From Spirochaetaceae bacterium (GTDB lineage Bacteria > Spirochaetota > Spirochaetia > Treponematales > Breznakiellaceae): 8,799 nucleotides of DNA. The stretch's first letter is position 1; each line of letters opens with the position of its first letter. Shown in pieces: positions 1 to 5,079 of the stretch. A program made the position numbers and the translations under genes. The DNA lies in contig JAIRMO010000217.1 in NCBI GenBank assembly GCA_031258625.1, positions 1 through 8,799 on the forward strand, given 5' to 3'. The notes beneath the pieces were generated by a model. That model was not told the DNA's origin, did no database searches, and worked only from the letters and a program-made list of their open reading frames with translations.

Positions 1-81
1 TCTGATGAGGAATACGAATCAATACCTTTGACACACCTTGCTCCATTTGGATCTTGGAATTACGTTTTGAATCATTCATAA
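1..81 (+). CDS. C-terminal end of an unidentified, AT-rich protein (partial)
   Basis: Frame 1 is open from the window edge and gives 26 residues ending ...SWNYVLNHS before TAA at 79-81; the other two plus frames close earlier. The residue mix (acidic start, then aromatic and hydrophobic) looks like a real protein tail, and its codons are A/T-rich at the third position, unlike the G/C-rich codons of every other gene here. That suggests a recently acquired gene, perhaps part of a mobile element, but no family can be named from so short a piece. The 26 open codons could also arise by chance. Confidence 0.35.
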   Translation, partial: SDEEYESIPLTHLAPFGSWNYVLNHS

Positions 82-125
82 TTTTCGTAAGTTATTATTT
101 TACAGTTCCTTAGGGAGTACAGGAA

Positions 126-138
126 CCCCCTCTGGGGG
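126..138. repeat. Short C5/G5 hairpin after the left-edge reading frame
   Basis: CCCCC (126-130), loop TCT, GGGGG (134-138). It lies 45 bp past the stop of the left-edge reading frame. It could be a weak transcription stop for that gene, but no T-run follows on the plus strand, so it is not a canonical intrinsic terminator. Confidence 0.3.
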
Positions 139-144
139 CGGGGT

Positions 145-193
145 TTGCATAAATATACGCAAAGGGTCTGACCCTTTGCGTATATTTATGCAA
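145..193. repeat. Perfect 24-bp-arm palindrome centred on GGGTCTGACCC
   Basis: Arms 145-168 and 170-193 are exact reverse complements around a single T at 169. The middle, 164-174, is GGGTCTGACCC, the reverse complement of the GGGTCAGACCC unit found at 200-210 and seven times at 4155-4312. The outer part of each arm is A/T-rich (ATAAATATACGC). With a one-base centre it would form a long hairpin in single-stranded DNA or RNA, or a site for a dimeric protein in duplex DNA. It may be a terminator, a mobile-element end, or a REP-like unit; the sequence does not decide. Confidence 0.85.
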
Positions 194-198
194 GAAGT

Positions 199-211
199 GG
201 GGTCAGACCCC
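199..211. repeat. GGGGTCAGACCCC palindrome
   Basis: A 6-bp-arm palindrome around one A, five bases after the large palindrome ends. Its 11-base core is the unit repeated seven times at 4155-4312, so two separate loci in the window share the motif. Confidence 0.8.
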
Positions 212-215
212 AAAG

Positions 216-250
216 CCCCTGATTGGGGGGTAGTGGAAGCCCGCAGGGCT
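216..250. repeat. Pair of small hairpins, the second behind GTAG (REP-like)
   Basis: The first hairpin is CCCC 216-219, loop TGATT, GGGG 225-228. The second is AGCCC 238-242, loop GCA, GGGCT 246-250, preceded four bases upstream by GTAG at 230-233. A GTAG tetranucleotide 5' of a short palindrome is the layout of REP sequences moved by REP-associated tyrosine transposases. No such transposase is in the window, and short hairpins with a nearby GTAG can occur by chance. Confidence 0.35.
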
Positions 251-350
251 GGAACGGAGGGGGGGCAGAAAATAACGGCAGCCGTATACCGGGGAGGCTT
301 GGAAACAGCCCCCCCCCTTCTTTTTTCTCCGTGTGTATCCTGCTTTTCCC
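251..350. other. Intergenic stretch with G7 and C9 homopolymer tracts
   Basis: A run of seven G at 259-265 and nine C at 309-317, followed by T-rich sequence at 318-326. On the plus strand G7...C9-TT-C-T6 could fold as a long-loop stem with a U-tract, but the loop of about 43 bases makes it a poor terminator. No gene is seen here. It lies just past the stop of the minus-strand hydrolase gene, so these tracts are in its 3' flank. Confidence 0.4.
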
Positions 351-1031
351 CTAGAACCAGTTCCGGGCCTGTTCAGCGCCAATGGAGGTGAGGGGGCCGT
401 GTCCGGGGTAGACGGTAATGGCCTCGTCCAGGGCCAAAAGCCGGTCCAGGCTTTTTTGGAGGGCCGGCCAATCCCCGCCGGGAAGGTCTGTGCGGCCGAT
501 CCCCGCTTTAAACAGGGTATCCCCGCTCAAGAGGATTTTCTCCCGCTCCAGGAGAAACCCCGCGGAGCCGGGGCTATGGCCGGGCAGATGGAGCACTTTG
601 AAGGGGCCGATGGTATCCCCCTCGGAGAGAAGCCTCGTGGGGGAAGGCTGTTCCTGCCACAGTTCATCCACATAACCGGCGTCCCCCACGGCAACGGTAA
701 AACTCTCCCGGTGGAAACCGTAGGCCCCGGGGCCAAGGTAGTTTCCGTCATCCCGGTGAATCGCTATGTCCAGGGGACCCCTTCCTTCAAAGGCTTTAAC
801 CAAAGCCGGCAGCGCGGCGATATGGTCAAAATGGCCGTGGGTTAGTATAATATACCGGGGCCAAAGGTTGAGCCGCCGGAGCCGGGCAATAATGGCCGGG
901 GCGTCCGCTCCGGGATCAAAAACAATGCCTTCCCGGGGGGAGTTTTCCCCAAGACCAGGTTCATCCGAAAGGGACGCCGGGAGGATCCAGCAATTGGTCG
1001 CTATGGCCCCCACTACAACATGATTAATCAT
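351..1031 (-). CDS. MBL-fold metallohydrolase (single-domain glyoxalase II-like)
   Basis: A 226-residue cytoplasmic protein of the metallo-beta-lactamase superfamily, probably a thioesterase/hydroxyacylglutathione-hydrolase-like enzyme. The metal-binding motif THGHFDH is at residues 64-70 (H65, H67, D69, H70), with the further ligands H152 (PGHSPG), D171 (SGDTLF) and H211 (YPGHGP), so the two-metal site looks complete. The N-terminal TNCWIL segment (12-17) and length fit the short YcbL-type branch, which lacks the C-terminal substrate domain of classical glyoxalase II; the true substrate is unknown. The start ATG has no Shine-Dalgarno sequence; instead a perfect TATAAT ends six bases before it, suggesting a leaderless mRNA or a different start. 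It diverges from the membrane protein gene. No canonical terminator follows the TAG stop. Confidence 0.9.
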   Translation of the reverse strand: MINHVVVGAIATNCWILPASLSDEPGLGENSPREGIVFDPGADAPAIIARLRRLNLWPRYIILTHGHFDHIAALPALVKAFEGRGPLDIAIHRDDGNYLGPGAYGFHRESFTVAVGDAGYVDELWQEQPSPTRLLSEGDTIGPFKVLHLPGHSPGSAGFLLEREKILLSGDTLFKAGIGRTDLPGGDWPALQKSLDRLLALDEAITVYPGHGPLTSIGAEQARNWF

Positions 1032-1036
1032 GGAGG
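1032..1036 (+). promoter_or_regulatory. Ribosome binding site GGAGG supporting a CTG start
   Basis: GGAGG is followed nine bases later by CTG at 1046, in frame with the membrane protein; the annotated-type ATG at 1079 is 42 bases away, too far for this site. No other start codon class lies between them in frame, except ATA/ATT/ATC codons. Confidence 0.45.
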
Positions 1037-1037
1037 A

Positions 1038-1043
1038 ATTATA
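1038..1043 (-). promoter_or_regulatory. Candidate -10 box of the MBL gene, abutting its start
   Basis: Read on the minus strand this is TATAAT, six bases upstream of the ATG (1029-1031). No good -35 box is found 16-18 bp upstream. If used, transcription would begin at or very near the A of ATG, giving a leaderless message. Confidence 0.4.
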
Positions 1044-1045
1044 CC

Positions 1046-2257
1046 CTGCGGATATATCATTTACTAGTAATTATCGCGATGATCTCTTTCTGGTACGGCA
1101 TCATTCCGGCGGCGGGGGCTTTTCTCAACCGCCGTTCCTGGCGGAATTTCCGGCAGCGTTTTAATGAACTCAGATTGAAGCCTTTTTTGGATTATTCCGC
1201 GTACCAAACCACCACAGAAGCGGGGGGCCTTTTCCGGTTTATCGGGGGCTTTGAATCCACCGATGGGCATACCCTGTGGATTCGGAGTACCAAACTCACC
1301 GTTCCCGTGGCCATTATGGGGGCCCAAACCTACCTTTTGCCCATGCCCAAGGGCGAAATTGTACCGGATGTCCTGTACCCCGACGAGGAAGCGCCGGAGC
1401 GGATCCGCTGGGACCGGGTTTCCACCCTTACCGAGGGGGCCCGGGTTTTTGTGGGGGGGCTGCTTAAACCCCTGGATAACCGGATGACCTTTGTTTCCAC
1501 CAAAGAAAATCCCCTGTTGGTGATATTTTACGACGGACCGGACCGTTCCCTGACCAATGGGGTCATCCGGGCGGGGCAATATAAAAACCAATATTGGAAC
1601 CGGCTTACCCCTTACGGGCTTATATTAGGGGCCTTTTCCCTGATCATCATGGCCTTTTCTTTCCTTTCAAGGCCCGCTTTCCGCTTAACCGCGATTAGCG
1701 CCCTTATCGCCCTGTTTATCCCCCTGTACCCGCTTTTGCCGCCGGGGATGATCTTCACCTTCTTGTACCGAAGGCTTGGGCGGCAGGCCGGGATCTGCCG
1801 TTTCTGCCGGGAACTGATTCGGCTCCCCCTCTTTTATTTTTCCCCGGAACGCGAAACTCCGGCCCGGCGGGGCAGGGGGGATCCTCCGCCGACAGGCGGC
1901 AATAAGCCCTCATCCCAAACGATCCGACTCCCGAATGGTGAGCCCTATGGATGTGTGTCCCGCGGCTCTTTGCCCGCCGCTAACGGGGCTATTCCCCTGA
2001 TCATTCCCGGGGAGCGGCCCCGTAAGGGGGGGGATTGGTACGTATTCGGCTCCCTGGGGGAGGATCCGGAGGAACTTCCCCGGGAGCCCCAGGATCTTTT
2101 CGCCCCCTGGGGGGCAATTCCCGGAAAGCCTGAAATCCTGGCCCGGGAATATAACGTCAAGGCCCGTTTACTGGAAATAGCCTCCTGGCTTATGCTTTTT
2201 GCCGGATTAGCGGTCAATGTCTTCTTTATCGGTATGGTACTCTTCTTTTTGCGGTAA
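1046..2257 (+). CDS. Conserved-looking four-helix membrane protein, function unknown (CTG start proposed)
   Basis: Not recognised. From the first ATG (1079) it is 392 residues, but that start cuts into a hydrophobic helix and has no Shine-Dalgarno. The frame is open upstream to 1028 with no ATG, GTG or TTG; a GGAGG at 1032-1036 lies nine bases before CTG at 1046, which would add 11 residues (RIYHLLVIIA preceding the Met) and give a normal basic-then-hydrophobic N-terminus. Numbering from the ATG: helix 1 runs to about residue 15, a soluble region with an EG-FVGG segment spans about 40-175, helices lie at about 178-197 and 203-230, then a basic loop with CRFC (240-243), a disordered proline/glycine-rich part (255-310), and a final helix at 366-391. 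It contains G7 (1453-1459) and G8 (2026-2033) tracts. Its 3' end overlaps the convergent RNA-binding gene by 51 bp. Confidence 0.75.
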   Translation: MRIYHLLVIIAMISFWYGIIPAAGAFLNRRSWRNFRQRFNELRLKPFLDYSAYQTTTEAGGLFRFIGGFESTDGHTLWIRSTKLTVPVAIMGAQTYLLPMPKGEIVPDVLYPDEEAPERIRWDRVSTLTEGARVFVGGLLKPLDNRMTFVSTKENPLLVIFYDGPDRSLTNGVIRAGQYKNQYWNRLTPYGLILGAFSLIIMAFSFLSRPAFRLTAISALIALFIPLYPLLPPGMIFTFLYRRLGRQAGICRFCRELIRLPLFYFSPERETPARRGRGDPPPTGGNKPSSQTIRLPNGEPYGCVSRGSLPAANGAIPLIIPGERPRKGGDWYVFGSLGEDPEELPREPQDLFAPWGAIPGKPEILAREYNVKARLLEIASWLMLFAGLAVNVFFIGMVLFFLR

Positions 2258-2824
2258 TACGGCGGGATCTTCCTCATCGTATAGCTCCGGTTCGTCTGTT
2301 TCGGCGGATTCTTCCTTTCGGCCCCGCGCGTAGTTGACCGACAGGGTTCTGCCCCGGAAGGAAATGCCGTTCAGGGCCTCGATGATTTTATCCGCCGAGC
2401 TGATACGGACCTGTATAAAGGAATAGTTGTCCAATATACGGATAGCCCCGACATCATCCCGGGATATCGCGGTTTTGGCGTTGATGAGCCCCAGGAGTTC
2501 CCTGGGGAAAACCTTACGGTTTCGGCCTATGTTGATAAACAGCCGGATCGAATCTTCGTCCGCCAGGGGGTAATGGGTCATCTCCCTCCGGCTTTCTCCC
2601 GGGACGCCGCTTTTTCCGGATTTACCGGGGCGCCGCCGGGGATGCCGCCCCTCAAATAACATCAGGAGATAGGCGCTCAGGTAAGAACGCTTGAACCAAG
2701 AAACCTCCCGCCGGATTATGGAACGGTAGGCATTTAAAAGCTCCGGGTCCGCTTCGGTATGAATTTTTTCAAGAAATTCAGCCAAATGTTTTTTTATTTC
2801 TACATCATCAATTTGAGAAGCCAT
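2207..2824 (-). CDS. Stand-alone DbpA-type RNA-binding domain protein
   Basis: A 205-residue cytoplasmic protein. Residues about 91-168 (from IRLFINIGRN through NGISFRGRTLSVNYAR) match the DbpA RNA-binding domain, the RRM-like module found at the C-terminus of DEAD-box helicase DbpA, where it binds 23S rRNA hairpin 92. Here there is no helicase core: instead an N-terminal helical part (1-60), a basic linker (58-81, rich in R and K) and an acidic tail (170-205). It probably binds structured RNA, perhaps as a ribosome-assembly or RNA chaperone factor; the target is unknown. The ATG has a good AGGAAG site five bases upstream (2830-2835 on the complement). Its last 51 bases overlap the tail of the convergent membrane protein gene, and its upstream region is hairpin-rich, which could allow autoregulation. 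Confidence 0.85.
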   Translation of the reverse strand: MASQIDDVEIKKHLAEFLEKIHTEADPELLNAYRSIIRREVSWFKRSYLSAYLLMLFEGRHPRRRPGKSGKSGVPGESRREMTHYPLADEDSIRLFINIGRNRKVFPRELLGLINAKTAISRDDVGAIRILDNYSFIQVRISSADKIIEALNGISFRGRTLSVNYARGRKEESAETDEPELYDEEDPAVLPQKEEYHTDKEDIDR

Positions 2825-2839
2825 TCAATCTTCCTACTC

Positions 2840-2858
2840 CGGGAAATATCCCGTTTTT
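2840..2858 (+). terminator. Weak terminator-like hairpin plus T5 in the gap upstream of the RNA-binding gene
   Basis: CGGGA 2840-2844, loop AATA, TCCCG 2849-2853, then TTTTT 2854-2858 on the plus strand. The stem is only 5 bp. It could stop plus-strand read-through from the membrane protein gene running antisense across the RNA-binding gene, or be chance. On the minus strand the hairpin lies directly upstream of the Shine-Dalgarno and could shape the leader. Confidence 0.35.
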
Positions 2859-2866
2859 AATCAACA

Positions 2867-2909
2867 ACCTCGCCCTTCAGGACGAGGACCTCACCCTGAA
2901 GGGCGAGGT
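2867..2909. repeat. Perfect 14-bp-arm stem-loop
   Basis: Arms 2867-2880 (ACCTCGCCCTTCAG) and 2896-2909 are exact reverse complements around a 15-base loop that itself contains GAGG/CCTC. No T-run follows on either strand, so it is not a canonical terminator. On the minus strand the right flank reads GGGCGAGGTTGTTGATTAA, loosely like the hairpin-plus-GTAGTTCAC ends of IS200/IS605-type (TnpB) elements; that likeness is from memory and no transposase gene is present. Confidence 0.7.
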
Positions 2910-2934
2910 ATATTGTTTTGGTAAGGTATTTGTC

Positions 2935-3007
2935 TTAGGGCACATACCCTTTATAACGCCCTAAAGCTCCCCCGCCGCAAGGCGGGTTCCTGGGCATATA
3001 CCCTTCG
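2935..3007. repeat. Hairpins and a short direct repeat in the 5' gap of the RNA-binding gene
   Basis: TTAGGGC 2935-2941 pairs with GCCCTAA 2958-2964; CCCGCC 2971-2976 pairs with GGCGGG 2981-2986 around a GCAA tetraloop. A near-identical word, GGGCACATACCCTTT (2938-2952) and GGGCATATACCCTTC (2992-3006), recurs 54 bp apart, flanking the GCAA hairpin. With 2867-2909 this makes a compact structured block of about 140 bp. It may be a structured 5' leader of the RNA-binding gene or a remnant of a small mobile element. No protein-coding frame is evident in 2825-3083. Confidence 0.5.
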
Positions 3008-3083
3008 CATACAATCACGGCGGTTTCAACCTGTCAGCTTTTGATCTGAAACAGCCCCAATTACCTTGCCATATTTTTTTTCT

Positions 3084-4016
3084 TTACTCAATACCGGCTT
3101 TACCCGCGGCGGGTTTTACCCCGGGCAGATGCAGGCTGTACCGGTATACATAGGGTTTAAAGGCTTCCCGCAGTAATACCCGGGAAAATCCTTCGGAATT
3201 GCCGGGAAGATCCACTAATACGGCGGATATTGACTGGGGATCGATCATCGCCACCAGGTGGGAAAGCAGGGCCTCCCCCAGGCCCAGCCCGCGATACTCG
3301 GGGTCTACCTCCAGGGCGGCGATGTAGAGGGACGAGCCCTTACGGATCGAAGAAATATAGGCGGCAAAATCACCGGGGCCGGTTTCGGCTACCAGGGACA
3401 AGGCCCCCGGAAACAGCCATGAAACGGTACCTTCCTCAAAAAAAGAGTTCAGCGTATCGATTAATCCGGTTTTTTTCGCATACTCCTGGTAATCCTCCAG
3501 GCAGCGGTGGTGCAGTTTCTCCGCGGAGGCAATATCTCCCGGTCCGGGGCCGCGGAACCGGAAATCCTCCAGGACCAGATCCTCGGTCTCCTCCGGCTCC
3601 ACGCCGATACGCTCCAGGCCCCACTCTTCCCGGAAAGCATTATACCATTTAAGGATGGTTTTTCTCATTTCCCGTTCTTTAAAGGTAAACCACAACCGTT
3701 CCGATTCAGGGTGGGCGCCGAGGACGTTTTTGAATGCCCGGAACACCCCTTTCCCCCGGTTTAAGGCGCCGGTTAACTCCTCCCGAATAACGGGATTTTT
3801 GAAACTCGCGGCAAAACGTTCCATTAAACGGTACCCATCGGAGGAATCCCAGATGGGAAGGGAAATAAACCGGTTTTCCCGCTCCATGTCGCTCCCGTCT
3901 ATCTCTTCCCGATTGACGATGACTCCTTCCTGGGTATCCACGAGAAATTCTTGATTTTGATCCTCCATGGAAAATAAAATATCATCCATAAGGGCTTTAC
4001 TCAGTTCAAATTGCAT
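3084..4016 (-). CDS. UPF0158-GNAT acetyltransferase fusion protein
   Basis: A 310-residue cytoplasmic protein with two parts. Residues about 1-135 resemble UPF0158: an N-terminal FELSKALMDDILFSMED...EGVIV segment, then FISLPIWDSSDGYRLMERF and a long helical stretch ending FKEREMRKTILKWYNAFREEWGLE; the family has no established activity. Residues about 150-298 form a GNAT N-acetyltransferase domain, with the acetyl-CoA-binding loop DPEYRGLGLGEAL at 238-250 (R242-G243-x-G245-x-G247) on strand LYIAALEV and a C-terminal FKPYVYRYSLHL strand. Acetyl-CoA would be the donor; the acceptor is unknown. The start matches the UPF0158 N-terminus but has no Shine-Dalgarno; a promoter-like pair places the likely transcript start at the ATG. 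Upstream lies the seven-unit palindrome array. Confidence 0.85.
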   Translation of the reverse strand: MQFELSKALMDDILFSMEDQNQEFLVDTQEGVIVNREEIDGSDMERENRFISLPIWDSSDGYRLMERFAASFKNPVIREELTGALNRGKGVFRAFKNVLGAHPESERLWFTFKEREMRKTILKWYNAFREEWGLERIGVEPEETEDLVLEDFRFRGPGPGDIASAEKLHHRCLEDYQEYAKKTGLIDTLNSFFEEGTVSWLFPGALSLVAETGPGDFAAYISSIRKGSSLYIAALEVDPEYRGLGLGEALLSHLVAMIDPQSISAVLVDLPGNSEGFSRVLLREAFKPYVYRYSLHLPGVKPAAGKAGIE

Positions 4017-4022
4017 ACTTTA

Positions 4023-4051
4023 ATTGTGAAACAGCCAGGGAATATCGTCAA
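4023..4051 (-). promoter_or_regulatory. Candidate promoter of the UPF0158-GNAT gene, giving a leaderless mRNA
   Basis: On the minus strand TTGACG (4046-4051) and CACAAT (4023-4028) are separated by exactly 17 bp; the -10 box ends six bases before the ATG. The -35 box matches the consensus in five of six positions, the -10 in four. No ribosome binding site fits between box and start, the same arrangement as at the MBL gene. Confidence 0.45.
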
Positions 4052-4153
4052 GAAGATGGGAAAAATTCCGGGTTTCAAAATGGTCTAAGTATAGATGCTT
4101 TGCCAATTAAAGCGGCGGATTTTGCCACGGAATCCGGGCGCGTCCGGCGGTTT

Positions 4154-4313
4154 GGGGTCAGACCCTCCCCATCCCTGGGGGTCAGACCCTCCTCGTCCCC
4201 CGGGGTCAGACCCTCCCCGTCCCTGGGGGTCAGACCCTCCCCATCCCCGAGGGGTCAGACCCTTCCCGTCCCCCGGGGGTCAGACCCTCCCCGTCCTCCT
4301 GGGGTCAGACCCT
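4154..4313. repeat. Tandem array of seven GGGTCAGACCC palindromes
   Basis: The identical 11-base palindrome begins at 4155, 4179, 4203, 4227, 4252, 4277 and 4302, so spacing is 24, 24, 24, 25, 25 and 25 bp. Spacers are 13-14 bases, pyrimidine-rich, and variants of TCCCCGTCCCTGG, differing at a few positions. The array fills the gap between the HAD gene's 3' end and the upstream region of the GNAT fusion gene, both on the minus strand. The identical cores with drifted spacers suggest the palindrome is the selected or copied part. It could be a protein-binding array, an attenuator for read-through from the HAD gene, or a REP-type cluster. It is not a CRISPR: spacers are too short and alike. Confidence 0.95.
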
Positions 4314-4348
4314 CCCCTGGACACCGGTCATTGAGCGCTTACAGCCCG

Positions 4349-5059
4349 CTAACCCGGGAACTTGAGCTGCTCCCGGAGCAGGGCGTTAAAGGTTTCCCAG
4401 CTTACCGAAGGGGAACGGCCCCGCTTGGTATGGTTTGTGATGCCGATATAGGCCATGCCGGCGGCAGCGGCCCCGGCGCCGTCGGTGTCGTCCCGGTCGC
4501 CTGCCACCAGGATACAATCCGGGGGAAGGCCCAGGTCCCGGGCAATAGACAAAAAGGGCCGGGCCGCGGGTTTTTGGGCGCCGAAGTCCTCCGGGCCGTA
4601 GAGCCTGGCCCCAAGGGCCGGCCCCAGGCCGAGGGAGGACAAGCGTTCCGCGGTCCGGGGGTAATCCGAATAAACCGCAAAGGGGAAGCCCCCTGCGGTA
4701 AGCCATTCAAAGAGTTCCGCGGTCCCCGGACGGGGGCGGTAATGTTTTTTCAGGATTCCGCACATCAGGGGGATATAGCGGTCAAAATACCAGCTCCGCA
4801 GCCTTTCCGCGGATCTTCCGGTGGCGTGGGACATCCGGGAAAAGAATTCCCCATAATAGGCCCCGGCGGAATCGTAATCGGCCCCGGCAAGCCCCTTCCG
4901 GATCCTGCGTTCAGCCAGCATGAGGAACCCTTCCCCAGGCCGGGCCAAAACAAGCCGCCGGGCGAAACCCCGGGGGTCATAGAGGGTCCCGTCAAGATCA
5001 AAGATCAGGGCGCGAATCTCCCCCAGCCGGCTGACGGGGAAGTTGAGAAACGGGTCCAC
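4349..5059 (-). CDS. HAD-superfamily hydrolase (phosphatase-like)
   Basis: A 236-residue cytoplasmic protein with all four HAD motifs: DLDGTLYD at 21-28 (nucleophile D21, acid/base D23), S131 in VYSDYP, K163 in QKPAARP, and GDRDDTDGAGA at 187-197 (D188, D191 metal site). A helical cap between motifs I and II (about 29-110) marks it as subfamily I. It probably hydrolyses a small phosphorylated metabolite; the substrate cannot be read from sequence. The start is GTG at 5057-5059, 20 bases after the stop of the GH3 gene, with only a weak AAGG upstream, so translation may be coupled to GH3 in a two-gene operon. The palindrome array lies just past its stop; no ordinary U-tract terminator is visible. 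Confidence 0.88.
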   Translation of the reverse strand: MDPFLNFPVSRLGEIRALIFDLDGTLYDPRGFARRLVLARPGEGFLMLAERRIRKGLAGADYDSAGAYYGEFFSRMSHATGRSAERLRSWYFDRYIPLMCGILKKHYRPRPGTAELFEWLTAGGFPFAVYSDYPRTAERLSSLGLGPALGARLYGPEDFGAQKPAARPFLSIARDLGLPPDCILVAGDRDDTDGAGAAAAGMAYIGITNHTKRGRSPSVSWETFNALLREQLKFPG

Positions 5060-5079
5060 GGCGGCCTTATGACCGGGGT

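Noticed and set aside
259..326. G7...C9 followed by a T-rich tract as a rho-independent terminator
   Set aside because: The loop would be about 43 bases and the strand direction does not match the adjacent MBL gene.
333..845. Plus-strand frame of 170 codons overlapping the MBL gene
   Set aside because: The minus-strand reading encodes a complete metallo-beta-lactamase site; the plus frame shows no motif.
1064..1591. Minus-strand frame of 175 codons opposite the membrane protein
   Set aside because: Pro/Gly-rich low-meaning translation with no ribosome site; the plus-strand frame has clear membrane helices and runs on to 2257.
4154..4313. Reading the palindrome array as a CRISPR
   Set aside because: Repeats are 11 bases, spacers 13-14 bases and nearly identical to one another, and no cas gene is present.
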